A DNA stretch of 64,000 bases from positions 1 to 64,000 of IMG/VR virus record IMGVR_UViG_3300042433_000146. One strand, given 5' to 3'. Positions 54,601 through 61,607 of the stretch are shown here, piece after piece; within the stretch, counting starts at the first letter, position 1; the number at the start of each line of letters is the position of its first letter. A model generated the notes under the pieces. That model had not been told where the DNA came from. It did not search any database and saw nothing but the letters and a program-made list of their open reading frames with translations. This DNA comes from a virus. The position numbers were made by a program, and so were the translations under genes.

Positions 54601-55762
54601 CGGCATCGGTACCGGCCCACATCTACATTTCGAGGTTCGCAAGGGTTGGTCGTTGGCGAACAATCAGACCAAACCGGAGAACCCGGAAATCTTCTTCCGG
54701 TCACAACAAGAGACACAAGAACAGGATCACTCACAGCGGCCCTCAGCGGTCCCTGTACAGCGTCCGCCACGTGATCCTGATGTGATGACTGGATGGAAAC
54801 GTCCGAACCCTGTAGCGTCCGCTATCAGTACCGGCATCGGTCGTATAGCGGATACCGTCCTATCCAAAATTCCACGCGGTTCAACCCGTCCTGTCGTCCC
54901 GCCGCGTGATCCGTCGATGCGGACACCGGGACCGGGTGGACCGGGAAGCGGCGGAATCAACTACCGCCCCGGACAAGTTCCGCCTGAAATCGCGGAAATG
55001 GCCGTCAAGATGGAAAAGGAAACCGGCATCCCGGCGGCGGTCACTATCGCACAGTGGGCAACGGAAAGCGGTTGGGGACAGAAAGGCATCGGCAACAATG
55101 TCTTCGGTATGACCAAAGCGCGCCGCCACACCAAGAGCCAAACGAAGAGCACAACCGAAGACATCACCTACGATCAGTTGATGAAGTTCAGCCCGGCGGA
55201 ACGGGCATCTGTTCGCACGCTGGACGGACAGCCGATCAATGGTCCGTGGCAAGGCAAGATGAAAGTCAAAATGGATCGGGAGTTCGCAGACTTCGATACA
55301 CTCGAAGACGCATTCCGGGACCATGCCCGTTTGTTGTCTGCCAACACGGGACCGTACAAGACAGCGTTCGACCGGTATAAGATGACCGGCGATGTTCAGG
55401 GATTCATCCGCGACATCGCACCGACCTACGCTACCGACCGAAACTACAGCAATGTGATTGGCCGCATCGCCGGTCAGCGGAATGTCATGGATGCGATTGG
55501 CAGTTCACGCAATGCCTTGGGCGTCGCGCCGCCGCCGGTCACCGTGGCACAAGCTCCGACGATGGGACGGGACATCATGCGAACCTCAGCGGAAAATGCA
55601 CAGATGGCCCGCTCATTGGCACAACAGGCACAAGGCGGCACACTGAATGTTGCTCCGGTGAACGTCAATCAGAACACCACCAGCATCGTGGCGGATCTGA
55701 AGGCGCGCAACACAGAGAACACCCACAAGCGCATCATGGACCGGGAATACTACCGGACCTAA
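51650..55762 (+). CDS. Tape-measure-like protein with M23 and glucosaminidase domains, 1370 aa
   Basis: Residues 1-410 are coiled-coil/basic with two DPxTGRF motifs (RDPITGRFVARELTAW and RDPKTGRFLPRTA). Residues 415-560 are Gly-rich hydrophobic (GKLLGMFKGGGAAAGGVGIL), a probable membrane-inserting region. Residues 560-880 contain repeated helical blocks with KVFGFRSLQSALDF, KYLGFDSMKYAYES and KLLGFENFDALVDR. Residues 885-1005 are an M23 endopeptidase (MHEGTDYAG at about 910, HLHFEVR at about 990). Residues 1110-1275 are a glucosaminidase (TIAQWATESGWGQKGIGNNV). It would be a tail protein that cuts peptidoglycan during DNA entry. Confidence 0.85.
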   Translation: MSKFQDFVVGLNESAGITPAGAILLSQFGADEKNKAISSIKSQVRGAFQGIRSIVGKREPGNDDAAQAVAYARRASRVRGTAENFLMMQTGLLRSVSKNISTMNDWMASLYKQMASPSAPATPTKTTPTTARRTPMRDPITGRFVARELTAWERIAKSFESFRANMKPVASTAPVPLQRDPKTGRFLPRTAEQTPNTWMNITDVLMKPLKGIRVSLQEIQKKQIQPLLDKGIRLRDKGKDFAESMRKMMSPSEWSKRLQSVLTKPFQPLISIFRRSGATTQVTPEGTTSAPNVFTEETKKTGGLLSRMTNFMESVRDTFNDLPGVGAVTSLMVMKVTKAQTEELVKIREILERTFKLEQSAEARAERAEDAKEETSFESRAGQARVMPTFDKLKKEKGGGGWFGGLIQTILGELVEGAMLRYGLKGLGGKLLSKFPVLGKIGDLFKKIPGVGKLLGMFKGGGAAAGGVGILAKLGGIGEWLSGLTKVFTKIPGLGKLLGLGKGVLGKLAWPLTVIMAIFDFFSGWKDAGKVLGKAEDQLTMMDRLGAGVGSILGGLVGILDSVLGLFGIKTDMGGFVKKWYAKIYSTIANFLVDSIMKPFTALGEQIAKVFGFRSLQSALDFVQFKLDKGTKFIKEAFTKMATTVGEYIDGLKKRAIEGIKSIGAAIGDFFTKTINWATEGVKNLAGAIGEKFVGIGDSVAKYLGFDSMKYAYESLRDKITGVFSGIGAGVAKLLGFENFDALVDRVMALKDMILKPFTYIQEKIGGFVKGLGKIAGYLGYNDKEFADYEKKVNEDRAANERARQQKAQQAREAAQRAEQRPNEPIQVPTTPASTPAPALETQNYDPALDTSRQVDIPAPTRMPAAGAPPVSQTPTTEGQGSEWVRPLMTGVTSDFGMRNHPVTGQEAKMHEGTDYAGKMGDPVKAAGDGVVQLASSLRGYGNVVYLNHKNGYQTRYAHLSSFAPLSIGQEVKAGQVIGAVGNTGIGTGPHLHFEVRKGWSLANNQTKPENPEIFFRSQQETQEQDHSQRPSAVPVQRPPRDPDVMTGWKRPNPVASAISTGIGRIADTVLSKIPRGSTRPVVPPRDPSMRTPGPGGPGSGGINYRPGQVPPEIAEMAVKMEKETGIPAAVTIAQWATESGWGQKGIGNNVFGMTKARRHTKSQTKSTTEDITYDQLMKFSPAERASVRTLDGQPINGPWQGKMKVKMDREFADFDTLEDAFRDHARLLSANTGPYKTAFDRYKMTGDVQGFIRDIAPTYATDRNYSNVIGRIAGQRNVMDAIGSSRNALGVAPPPVTVAQAPTMGRDIMRTSAENAQMARSLAQQAQGGTLNVAPVNVNQNTTSIVADLKARNTENTHKRIMDREYYRT

Positions 55763-55995
55763 GCTGTCATCGTTTCATCCATCTGTGCAATGATTGATTC
55801 AATTTCTTCGTTGCACAGATGGTTCTCATCGTCCGACACATATGGATCTTCGATAGATGCCATCACATCATCGGGGATCTGGATTGATCCAAAATACAAT
55901 TGCGCCAATCCCGTATAACATGAGATTTCTTCACGGGTCAACCCAAGACGAACAAAGTATTCGTCACCACCCGGCCCACTGTACTTCCAAGCCAA
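55759..55995 (-). CDS. Hypothetical acidic protein, 78 aa
   Basis: MAWKYSGPGGDEYFVRLGLT, then REEISCYTGLAQLYFGSIQI; acidic C-terminus. Overlaps the converging lysin gene by 4 bp. Function unknown. Confidence 0.65.
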   Translation of the reverse strand: MAWKYSGPGGDEYFVRLGLTREEISCYTGLAQLYFGSIQIPDDVMASIEDPYVSDDENHLCNEEIESIIAQMDETMTA

Positions 55996-56239
55996 CCGGC
56001 CCGCCCACGGATGGTCTGCCGGAAAAACAGACGATTTCGGATACCTTGATTTTATTTCGTGTCTCTTCGACCAATGGATTTTTTTCTTCCAGAAGATCGA
56101 AGTACTTCTGCATATCGTCCGGTCTTGGATGACGATAAACTTGGGTTTCCTTTCGAGTGATGTGGTCGTAGCTATAGCAGTAGTGCTGGTGAATACACGC
56201 GGCCCTCACCAAATCTCTCAAGCGATCTTCGAGGATCAT
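55964..56239 (-). CDS. Hypothetical protein, 91 aa
   Basis: MILEDRLRDLVRAACIHQHY, then DHITRKETQVYRHPRPDDMQ. Divergent from the endolysin gene; overlaps the next gene by 32 bp. Function unknown. Confidence 0.65.
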   Translation of the reverse strand: MILEDRLRDLVRAACIHQHYCYSYDHITRKETQVYRHPRPDDMQKYFDLLEEKNPLVEETRNKIKVSEIVCFSGRPSVGGPVGLEVQWAGW

Positions 56240-56259
56240 ACATTATCTTAGTTCGGACC

Positions 56260-56272
56260 TAAATACGGTTCA
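56260..56272 (+). promoter_or_regulatory. T4-type late promoter, leaderless
   Basis: TAAATA at 56260-56265, 7 nt before the ATG of the amidase gene. Confidence 0.75.
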
Positions 56273-56953
56273 ATGTTGACCTTTAACACATCCCGCTTGC
56301 ATCAGCCGTCGATGTACTTTCAGACCAAGTTTCCGAAAGACGGCATTGTATTGCACTTCACAGCGGGGACGACCGCCAGCGGCGCGATTGCGACGTTTGA
56401 ATCGTCTCCACGAATCAACAAGTACCCGATGTCCGTACCCTACGTGATCGGGAACGACCCGGCGGCGACGGTTTTCAAACTGTTCGACGATGAGTTTTGG
56501 GCATACAATCTGGCAATCACCGGCCAGTGGGCACAGCGACACAAACATGACAAGCGTACAGTTGCGTTTGAAATTGTCAACCCCGGCCCGCTTCGCAAGG
56601 TTGGAGACAAGATGTGTTTCTGGCCGAAGAACTGGACAGCACCATACTGCTCTGTCAGCGAAACGGACAAGTACATCGAAGTGCCCGCGTACCGTGGTGA
56701 GAAGTTCTTCGCCACGTATACACTCCAACAGATCGCCAATACCGTTGCGCTGTGTGAGATGATGTGCGACAAGTACGGTATCCCGAAGGTGATTCCACCA
56801 GCGGCGAAACGCATGGCCTTCGACATGCCCTACTTCGATAAGTTCAAGGGTGTGTTCACGCACGTCAACGTCCGGCCCGACAAATGGGATTTGGGTCCGG
56901 CGGGTGAATCGATCTGGCAAGCCCTTCTGAATGCGGGATACCGGGAAGCCTAG
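56273..56953 (+). CDS. N-acetylmuramoyl-L-alanine amidase endolysin, 226 aa
   Basis: Amidase_2 pattern: KDGIVLHFTAGTTASGAIAT with zinc ligand His28, VPYVIGNDPAATVFKLFDDE, WAYNLAI, KRTVAFEIVNPGPLRKVG, and the C-terminal GVFTHVNVRPDKWDLGPAGE with the second His and the Asp. It cleaves the amide bond between muramic acid and L-Ala at lysis. No cell-wall-binding domain or signal peptide is visible, so a holin is needed. Confidence 0.92.
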   Translation: MLTFNTSRLHQPSMYFQTKFPKDGIVLHFTAGTTASGAIATFESSPRINKYPMSVPYVIGNDPAATVFKLFDDEFWAYNLAITGQWAQRHKHDKRTVAFEIVNPGPLRKVGDKMCFWPKNWTAPYCSVSETDKYIEVPAYRGEKFFATYTLQQIANTVALCEMMCDKYGIPKVIPPAAKRMAFDMPYFDKFKGVFTHVNVRPDKWDLGPAGESIWQALLNAGYREA

Positions 56954-56960
56954 TAACCCA

Positions 56961-56974
56961 TAAATATCACCCGA
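56961..56974 (+). promoter_or_regulatory. T4-type late promoter, leaderless
   Basis: TAAATA at 56961-56966 (CATAAATATC), 8 nt before the ATG at 56975. Confidence 0.72.
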
Positions 56975-57304
56975 ATGGAAATGCTAACACCACAAGAACA
57001 AGAATCGTTACAGATGGCGACGATCTGTAGCGAATGCCGTTGGGGAATCTTTCATCGTGAAGAGCACGATGGACTAATCGTTCGGATGGAAACTCCACTT
57101 TGCGGCCACCAAAGTTCATTGATCGGTCGTAACTTCGTCACTGGTGAATTCAAATTCAAGCCGTGCGAAACCATCAATCAAATCGGCAACTGTCACATCT
57201 TTGAACCGAAGCTGCATCCGAATCAGGAAAACGTCATCGCCCATGATGGTGTTTCGTTCAATGACGATCAAGAAATACTGGACGGAGACGACGACACTCA
57301 GTAG
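56975..57304 (+). CDS. Small Cys-containing acidic protein, 109 aa
   Basis: ATICSECRWGIFHREEHDGL, then TPLCGHQSS and KPCETINQIGNCHIFEPK: five Cys, plausible zinc site. Acidic C-terminus. A similar short protein with (C.kC.h......C....) appears next to phage tail genes; function unknown. Followed by the terminator at 57325-57358. Confidence 0.72.
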   Translation: MEMLTPQEQESLQMATICSECRWGIFHREEHDGLIVRMETPLCGHQSSLIGRNFVTGEFKFKPCETINQIGNCHIFEPKLHPNQENVIAHDGVSFNDDQEILDGDDDTQ

Positions 57305-57324
57305 GAAAAGCGACAACTAAAGAA

Positions 57325-57358
57325 AAAAGCCCGGCATTTCTGCCGGGCCTTTCTTTTT
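57325..57358. terminator. Bidirectional rho-independent terminator
   Basis: GCCCGGCA and TGCCGGGC with a TTTC loop; CTTTCTTTTT follows on the plus strand and TTTTTTC on the minus strand. It ends both the tail run and gene 32. Confidence 0.9.
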
Positions 57359-57370
57359 CCTAAAGGACTT

Positions 57371-58318
57371 TTAGTCCTTCTCCACCAGTGCGGCGAATGC
57401 ATCTTCCTCTTCCTGTTGCCGGGAAGTGGAAGCGCCGCCACCCTTGCCACCCTTCGAGGGAGTCACGTCGAACGGAGGATCGTCGTCATCTTGCGGCAAC
57501 ACAGTGCGGGTCGTCGCCTTCGCAGCGGACGCCTTTGCTGGTGCCGGGGTGGGAGCGGACGCGGAAGCGCCGCCAGCCACACCCATGACTTCTTCGAAGC
57601 GCTTCTTCAACTCTTCGTAGCTCTTGAACCGGTTCGGGTCCAAGAATTCCTTCAAGCTGTACTCCGAATCCCAAATGTTCTGGATCTTCTTCTCATCGCC
57701 ACCGAACATCGGAGCGGGAGAGTCGAAAACCGAAGAGTCGTAGTTGGGATATCCTTCCACGTTCTTGACCTTCAGACGGAAATTCGCACCGCCGAAGAAA
57801 CAGAACGGGTCCACAGACGGATCATCCTTGAACGGGGGTTCGATCATGTCCTTGATCTTGGTCATGACCTTCTTGCCGTACTTCCACAAGAACACCTTGC
57901 CTTCGTTCTCCGGGTGAGCCGGATCACTGATGACCAGAATGTTGCTGATGTAGTGGGTACGACGGGCACGCTTACGGGCCAAGGCAATGTTGGCTTCTTC
58001 GCCAGTCTGCCACAGCTTGCTGTTCTCTTCCGCCACCGGGTCGGTCTTTCCGATGGTCTGAAGGCTCTCTTCCACGTACCACTTACCAGTGGGACCTTGG
58101 AAGCCGTAATCGTAGGTGGGAATGTACGGGGTGTCTTCGTCAGCGCGGGCCGGAAGGAACCGGATGATTGCGCTACCCGTACCGCTCTTATCGCGCTCCA
58201 GATTCCAGAAGCGCGTATCCTTGGCGCGTCCTGCACCGGAATTCGTTTCTTCCATCTTCCGGCGAAGCGCGTCCTTGTTGGCCTGCATATTGGCCTTGAG
58301 TTCTGCAAGACTTTTCAC
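57371..58318 (-). CDS. 32: Single-stranded DNA-binding protein gp32, 315 aa
   Basis: N-terminal self-interaction helix (SLAELKANMQANKDALRRKM), core OB-type domain (FWNLERDKSGTGSAIIRFLP, NILVISDPAHPENEGKVFLW, KYGKKVMTKI, PFCFFGGANFRLKVKNVEGY, PNYDSSVFD), a Pro/Ala-rich linker and the acidic tail EEEDAFAALVEKD. The zinc ligands of T4 gp32 (His/Cys3) are not present: only one Cys is visible, in FCFFGG. It coats ssDNA and recruits gp59. The late box at 58451-58456 gives a long (about 130-nt) leader, as expected for an autoregulated message. Confidence 0.92.
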   Translation of the reverse strand: MKSLAELKANMQANKDALRRKMEETNSGAGRAKDTRFWNLERDKSGTGSAIIRFLPARADEDTPYIPTYDYGFQGPTGKWYVEESLQTIGKTDPVAEENSKLWQTGEEANIALARKRARRTHYISNILVISDPAHPENEGKVFLWKYGKKVMTKIKDMIEPPFKDDPSVDPFCFFGGANFRLKVKNVEGYPNYDSSVFDSPAPMFGGDEKKIQNIWDSEYSLKEFLDPNRFKSYEELKKRFEEVMGVAGGASASAPTPAPAKASAAKATTRTVLPQDDDDPPFDVTPSKGGKGGGASTSRQQEEEDAFAALVEKD

Positions 58319-58449
58319 TGTGTTGTTCTCCTATGTGTCTGTCCAATCCTTTCTGCCGAACGTGCTTGAATTTGGCTTTCGCCCGCCGTCCGACGTACTT
58401 TGGCTAACTTCTGACTTTGATCGTAACGTGGGTTCTACCCACGCAAAAA

Positions 58450-58692
58450 CTATTTAGACACCGGCTTTTGATCGCCGGAATCTTTTTTCTCACCGGATTC
58501 AACAACGATTCCGGCTTCCTGTAATCGATGCCGAAGCATCGAATTCTCTTTGAAAAGAGACTTCAATTGATCTTGAGCCTTCGAAAGCTCTTCGAGCAAA
58601 AACAGATTCTCTTCGTGCGATCCGCACAGTTGATCCATCAACGTTTGGATATACAGGTCCTTACGTTCCGGGCTTACCTTCGTGACAATCAT
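58450..58692 (-). CDS. Small coiled-coil protein, 80 aa
   Basis: MIVTKVSPERKDLYIQTLMD, then a coiled coil (EELSKAQDQLKSLFKENSML). Sits between gp59 and gp32, where T4 has none. Function unknown; may assist replication proteins. Confidence 0.68.
   Translation of the reverse strand: MIVTKVSPERKDLYIQTLMDQLCGSHEENLFLLEELSKAQDQLKSLFKENSMLRHRLQEAGIVVESGEKKDSGDQKPVSK
58451..58456 (-). promoter_or_regulatory. T4-type late promoter for gene 32
   Basis: TAAATA on the minus strand, overlapping the stop of the upstream gene and 132 nt before the gp32 ATG. The long leader contrasts with the leaderless pattern elsewhere. Confidence 0.6.
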
Positions 58693-59319
58693 CTATGCAA
58701 TGTACCCCTTGAGAATGGTTTTCAGGCGTTCCTGATTGATATTTAGCCGGGTCAGGAAGGCCGCGTATTTGATCGCGACCATGCGCTTTTCTTTCCATGC
58801 CAAGTCCAATTGGTCAAAGTAGGCATCCATCACAGTGATGATCTTCGGTTGAAAGTGAACCAGCCAAGCGAAGGTTTCCATCGATATCTGGCCGGACATC
58901 AGCAAGGTGTACAGCATTGGCTGTGCGTCGCTATCGCCCCGGATCGACTTCTTCAACGAACCGGCACGCCGCCTAATGACAGTCAGGTCGTCTTCGAACT
59001 GAACGTGCATGGTGTGGAGCCGCCCCACCCATTTCTGATAGCACTCCAGATCGTAGAGGTTTCCATATTCCTTGGGTGACCGAGTAACCATCACCGAAAG
59101 AAAGTGATCCCGCATGTCATCGATCTTCTTGAACCGGCGGGTCAGTGCGATCCAAAACGTTTGTTTGCTTGGATGCTCTTGCCACTTCTTCCAGAAGTGT
59201 CGCCGGATGATCGGGTTTGACACTTGGTTGAAATAGTCGAATTTCGGTTCAGTCAGGTGCTTGTAGAGTAAGCCCCGTGTGTAGTAGGTTTCAAATGGTT
59301 CAAAGAGCATGTCGCTCAT
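58693..59319 (-). CDS. 59: DNA helicase loader gp59, 208 aa
   Basis: FEPFETYYTRGLLYKHLTEP, KFDYFNQVSNPI, KKIDDMRDHFLSVMVTRSPK, PMLYTLLMSGQISMETFAWL and KYAAFLTRLNINQERLKTIL follow the helical gp59 fold (y..Y...K.HF....yDyfky...........f.kr.d....f..L......e....y......isp.tl.il). It loads the gp41-type helicase on gp32-coated forks. Order gp33-gp59-gp32 as in T4. Confidence 0.85.
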   Translation of the reverse strand: MSDMLFEPFETYYTRGLLYKHLTEPKFDYFNQVSNPIIRRHFWKKWQEHPSKQTFWIALTRRFKKIDDMRDHFLSVMVTRSPKEYGNLYDLECYQKWVGRLHTMHVQFEDDLTVIRRRAGSLKKSIRGDSDAQPMLYTLLMSGQISMETFAWLVHFQPKIITVMDAYFDQLDLAWKEKRMVAIKYAAFLTRLNINQERLKTILKGYIA

Positions 59320-59561
59320 GTGAAGCGCAAGCGGGCCGTCTTTTTCACCATATGATGCTTTTCGGCATCGTCCTGAAGTTTGTCGCGTAGAGTCGGGGTT
59401 AACAACGTCGCCGCAAATTGGGGTTCCATGTTTTCCTTCCCGGCCACCGCCAAAATTGCGTCAATGATGCGCATCCCACGACCAGAACGTGCGATTCGTT
59501 CTACCTCTTCGGAGAATCGCAAAATGCTGTTTTCATGATCCAGCGGGTCATAGATTGCCAT
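59316..59561 (-). CDS. 33: Late transcription coactivator gp33-like, 81 aa
   Basis: MAIYDPLDHENSILRFSEEV, RGMRIIDAILAVAGKENMEP, QFAATLLTPTLRDKLQDDAE. Short helical protein overlapping gp59 by 4 bp in the exact T4 position of gp33, which bridges RNA polymerase and the sliding clamp at late promoters. A hydrophobic C-terminus (ARLRFT) would fit the clamp-binding tail loosely. Assignment relies on position and length. Confidence 0.75.
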   Translation of the reverse strand: MAIYDPLDHENSILRFSEEVERIARSGRGMRIIDAILAVAGKENMEPQFAATLLTPTLRDKLQDDAEKHHMVKKTARLRFT

Positions 59562-59600
59562 ACCTCATTAGTTTAGCGTCGAAGTTGACACCATCGAATC

Positions 59601-59611
59601 TAAATGACGGT
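59601..59611 (+). promoter_or_regulatory. Late promoter variant TAAATG, leaderless
   Basis: TAAATG at 59601-59606, 5 nt before the ATG at 59612. Confidence 0.6.
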
Positions 59612-60001
59612 ATGAAACAAAAACCCGCGCAAATCGATTCCGTGAGCGTTCGCCGCGCCACTGACTTCGCGCGCACCACCGGGGACGCTACCGTCGCCAA
59701 AGCAATCAAATTTCTGGACGATCCAGAACGCCTACAGCGGATCAAGGATTCACAGTGCAAGACATGCTACTACATCCTTCGGTCGCGCCTTGGCGGTCCT
59801 ACGGCCACAGAACGGCCATGCGGCATTTGTGGCAAAAACGAAATCTACGACACCACCACAACCGATCCCATCTGTTTCGATTGCGCTGTGAAAAACGAAC
59901 TGTGTAAGCGTTGCGGCGGCGACATTCACATGCGGCCCCGCCGGTCATACCGGCCCGATGATGAACGAGAACAACCCAAGCCCCTCACCCGCCCTGCCTA
60001 G
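59612..60001 (+). CDS. Four-CxxC zinc-ribbon protein, 129 aa
   Basis: MKQKPAQIDSVSVRRATDFA, helical start, then CKTCYYI, CGICGKNEIYDTTTTDPICF, FDCAVKNELCKRCGGDIHMR: four CxxC-like pairs forming two zinc ribbons in the style of small phage proteins. Basic C-terminus. Late promoter TAAATG 5 nt before the ATG. Function unknown, probably nucleic-acid binding. Confidence 0.8.
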   Translation: MKQKPAQIDSVSVRRATDFARTTGDATVAKAIKFLDDPERLQRIKDSQCKTCYYILRSRLGGPTATERPCGICGKNEIYDTTTTDPICFDCAVKNELCKRCGGDIHMRPRRSYRPDDEREQPKPLTRPA

Positions 60002-60060
60002 TATATTAGGCAAATCTACATCAACCGGCCCGGATGTCTAGTATATTAGGCATCCGGGCC
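60002..60060. promoter_or_regulatory. Duplicated operator-like repeat with hairpin
   Basis: CTAGTATATTAGGCA occurs twice, about 37 bp apart, each half-palindromic. The second copy lies in the loop of a perfect 10-bp hairpin (GGCCCGGATG/CATCCGGGCC) just upstream of the TATAAT at 60061. It looks like a regulatory site for the NADAR gene, or a terminator with an operator. Confidence 0.65.
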
Positions 60061-60073
60061 TATAATGGAACCA
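60061..60073 (+). promoter_or_regulatory. -10 box, leaderless
   Basis: TATAAT at 60061-60066, 7 nt before the ATG at 60074. No good -35; the operator repeats lie there instead. Confidence 0.65.
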
Positions 60074-60574
60074 ATGATAAAGTTCTGGAAAGTCCTTGAC
60101 AAGTGGGGAGAGTTTTCAAACTTCTACCGCCGCGAAATCGTGATCGATGGCCGCAAATGGAAATCGACCGAACACTACTACCAAGCGATGAAATTCTACC
60201 CCGATGCCACCATCACCCTTGGCACGGAACCGCCTTCACTCGAACCCTACACCATCACTCTTCACGACTACATCGCCGGGTTAAACAGGCCACGCGAAGC
60301 CGCCGATGAAGGGCGGCGTCGTGACTTCCCGATGCGACCAGATTGGGATGATGTCAAAGACGACTTCATGCGCCGGGCGATCCATGCCAAGTTCACACAG
60401 CATGCGGATCTCCGCGAAATCCTTCTCAGCACCGGCGACGACATCCTGATCGAAGACAGCCCGTTCGACTACTATTGGGGATGCGGTCGCGACGGAAGCG
60501 GCAAGAACATGCTTGGCGTGCTCTTGATGGAACTCCGGGATCAACTTCGAACAACGTCAGTATCCTTTTCGTAG
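60074..60574 (+). CDS. NADAR (YbiA/RibX-type) N-glycosidase, 166 aa
   Basis: ATG at 60074 fits the leaderless pattern; the ATG at 60065 lies in the -10 box. KWGEFSNFYRREIVIDGRKW, STEHYYQAMKF, GRRRDFPMRPDWDDVKDDFM, HAKFTQHADLREILLSTGDD, EDSPFDYYWGCGRDGSGKNM, LGVLLMELRDQL: every NADAR motif is present. Members cleave N-glycosidic bonds of ADP-ribosylated nucleotides, and some reverse guanine ADP-ribosylation by DarT-like toxins. Probably counters host NAD-based or DNA-ADP-ribosylation defence. Confidence 0.92.
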   Translation: MIKFWKVLDKWGEFSNFYRREIVIDGRKWKSTEHYYQAMKFYPDATITLGTEPPSLEPYTITLHDYIAGLNRPREAADEGRRRDFPMRPDWDDVKDDFMRRAIHAKFTQHADLREILLSTGDDILIEDSPFDYYWGCGRDGSGKNMLGVLLMELRDQLRTTSVSFS

Positions 60575-60757
60575 CTCTGTTGTGGGGAACAATTTGCCTT
60601 CACTCTTCGAACACTGTTCACAGTAATAGACGAACATAGTGAATCGCTGTGTTCCCCACGTTTTCGATTTGATCCCACTGGACGCATTGTCCGGCACATC
60701 CTCTCCACATTTCTCACAAACCATACCAAAGGCCCGGCGTTTTTCAAGTTCCGTCAT
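60557..60757 (-). CDS. Zinc-ribbon protein, 66 aa
   Basis: MTELEKRRAFGMVCEKCGED, then YYCEQCSKSEGKLFPTTELR: a four-Cys ribbon. The ATG at 60757 lies 7 nt after a TAAATT late-like box; a longer frame to 60808 is possible. Converges on the NADAR gene with an 18-bp overlap. Function unknown. Confidence 0.72.
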   Translation of the reverse strand: MTELEKRRAFGMVCEKCGEDVPDNASSGIKSKTWGTQRFTMFVYYCEQCSKSEGKLFPTTELRKGY

Positions 60758-60849
60758 CGAAACAAATTTATCCAAGCCCGAAAAACAGTACTTCCGTACT
60801 ATTGGCATTCTCGGTCAAACGAGCGATCATGAAGGTGGAGAGAATGACG

Positions 60850-61290
60850 ATGAAACTTGCCTTGAACAAATCCTGTTTCGTGCTCGAAGCGACCTATGAT
60901 GAATTTCAGTCCGCCAAGGCCGCTGGTCTGAACTACACCGGTTTCAAGTGGGACCGGGAAGCCCGCCAGTGGAAATCGCCCCATGTGATCGCCGCCGCCC
61001 GCGTCGTCAAGAGCTACCGCGAACTCAACAACGTCGAACTCGAAATGACGCCCGAAGCCGCTACGTTCTACGCCGCCGAAGTCGAGCGGGTCAAGTCGCT
61101 TCCCAAGTGCGGTCGGTGCGCCGGAACCGGCATGTTCGTCACAATGGTTCTGAATGGCCGTCCTACCGGCCCCGGCGGGATCTGCTACCGCTGCAATGGT
61201 AAGGGTGTCCAGAACGCCCGCGACGAAGAACGCAACGACAACTACGACCAGTATGCCTTCACTCAGGCTCTTCGCTCCATGATGGCGTAG
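60850..61290 (+). CDS. DnaJ-type zinc-finger protein, 146 aa
   Basis: The ATG at 60850 has GGAGAG 7 nt upstream. MKLALNKSCFVLEATYDEFQ, alpha/beta N-terminal part, then CGRCAGTGMFVT and CYRCNGKGVQNARDEERNDN: the CxxCxGTG/CxxCxGKG zinc repeats of DnaJ. No J domain. Similar proteins occur in actinophages and large phages; function unknown. Ends just before the terminator at 61304. Confidence 0.85.
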   Translation: MKLALNKSCFVLEATYDEFQSAKAAGLNYTGFKWDREARQWKSPHVIAAARVVKSYRELNNVELEMTPEAATFYAAEVERVKSLPKCGRCAGTGMFVTMVLNGRPTGPGGICYRCNGKGVQNARDEERNDNYDQYAFTQALRSMMA

Positions 61291-61303
61291 AGCATCAGAA
61301 ATC

Positions 61304-61350
61304 AAAACGGGCCGGAACGTTCATGAGGCGTTCCGGCCCGTTTCGTTATT
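61304..61350 (+). terminator. Rho-independent terminator
   Basis: AAACGGGCCGGAACG pairs with CGTTCCGGCCCGTTT; CGTTATTGG follows. Strong long stem after the DnaJ-type gene. Confidence 0.88.
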
Positions 61351-61514
61351 GGTATCAGCTTGCGGCGTTGTTTCTCCGCTCCCCGGTGCTTCGTGTCGCC
61401 GGGTTGGTGGCCCCATCACTGACCGCCGGTTTACGCACACCCCGGCGCGGTGCTCATAACGCCATCGTCAGCTAGTCCAGCACGAACCAGACCAACAGAC
61501 CGGCGACCGCGATT

Positions 61515-61591
61515 TGGTAGCGGGAGTGGGAGTTGAACCCACCTAGTACAGCTTATGAGACTGTCGTGCGCACCCGCTCAGCTTTCCCGCA
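61515..61591 (-). tRNA. tRNA with anticodon CAT (Met or Ile2)
   Basis: Anticodon arm ACAGT-CTCATAA-GCTGT, T-arm GTGGG-TTCAACT-CCCAC, acceptor GCGGGA/TCCCGC, discriminator A, encoded CCA. The first acceptor pair is a T-T mismatch, a feature shared with initiator tRNAs, but the GC-rich initiator anticodon stem is absent. Isolated from the main cluster by 41 kb. Confidence 0.85.
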
Positions 61592-61607
61592 TCACTTTTA
61601 TATAGTA

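Noticed and set aside
59489-59611. N-terminal extension of the zinc-ribbon gene at 59612
   Set aside because: The extension is antisense to the gp33-like gene, and a late-type box lies 5 nt before the ATG at 59612.
61353-61514. Gene or tRNA between the terminator and the CAT tRNA
   Set aside because: Only very short frames and no cloverleaf; nothing supportable was found.
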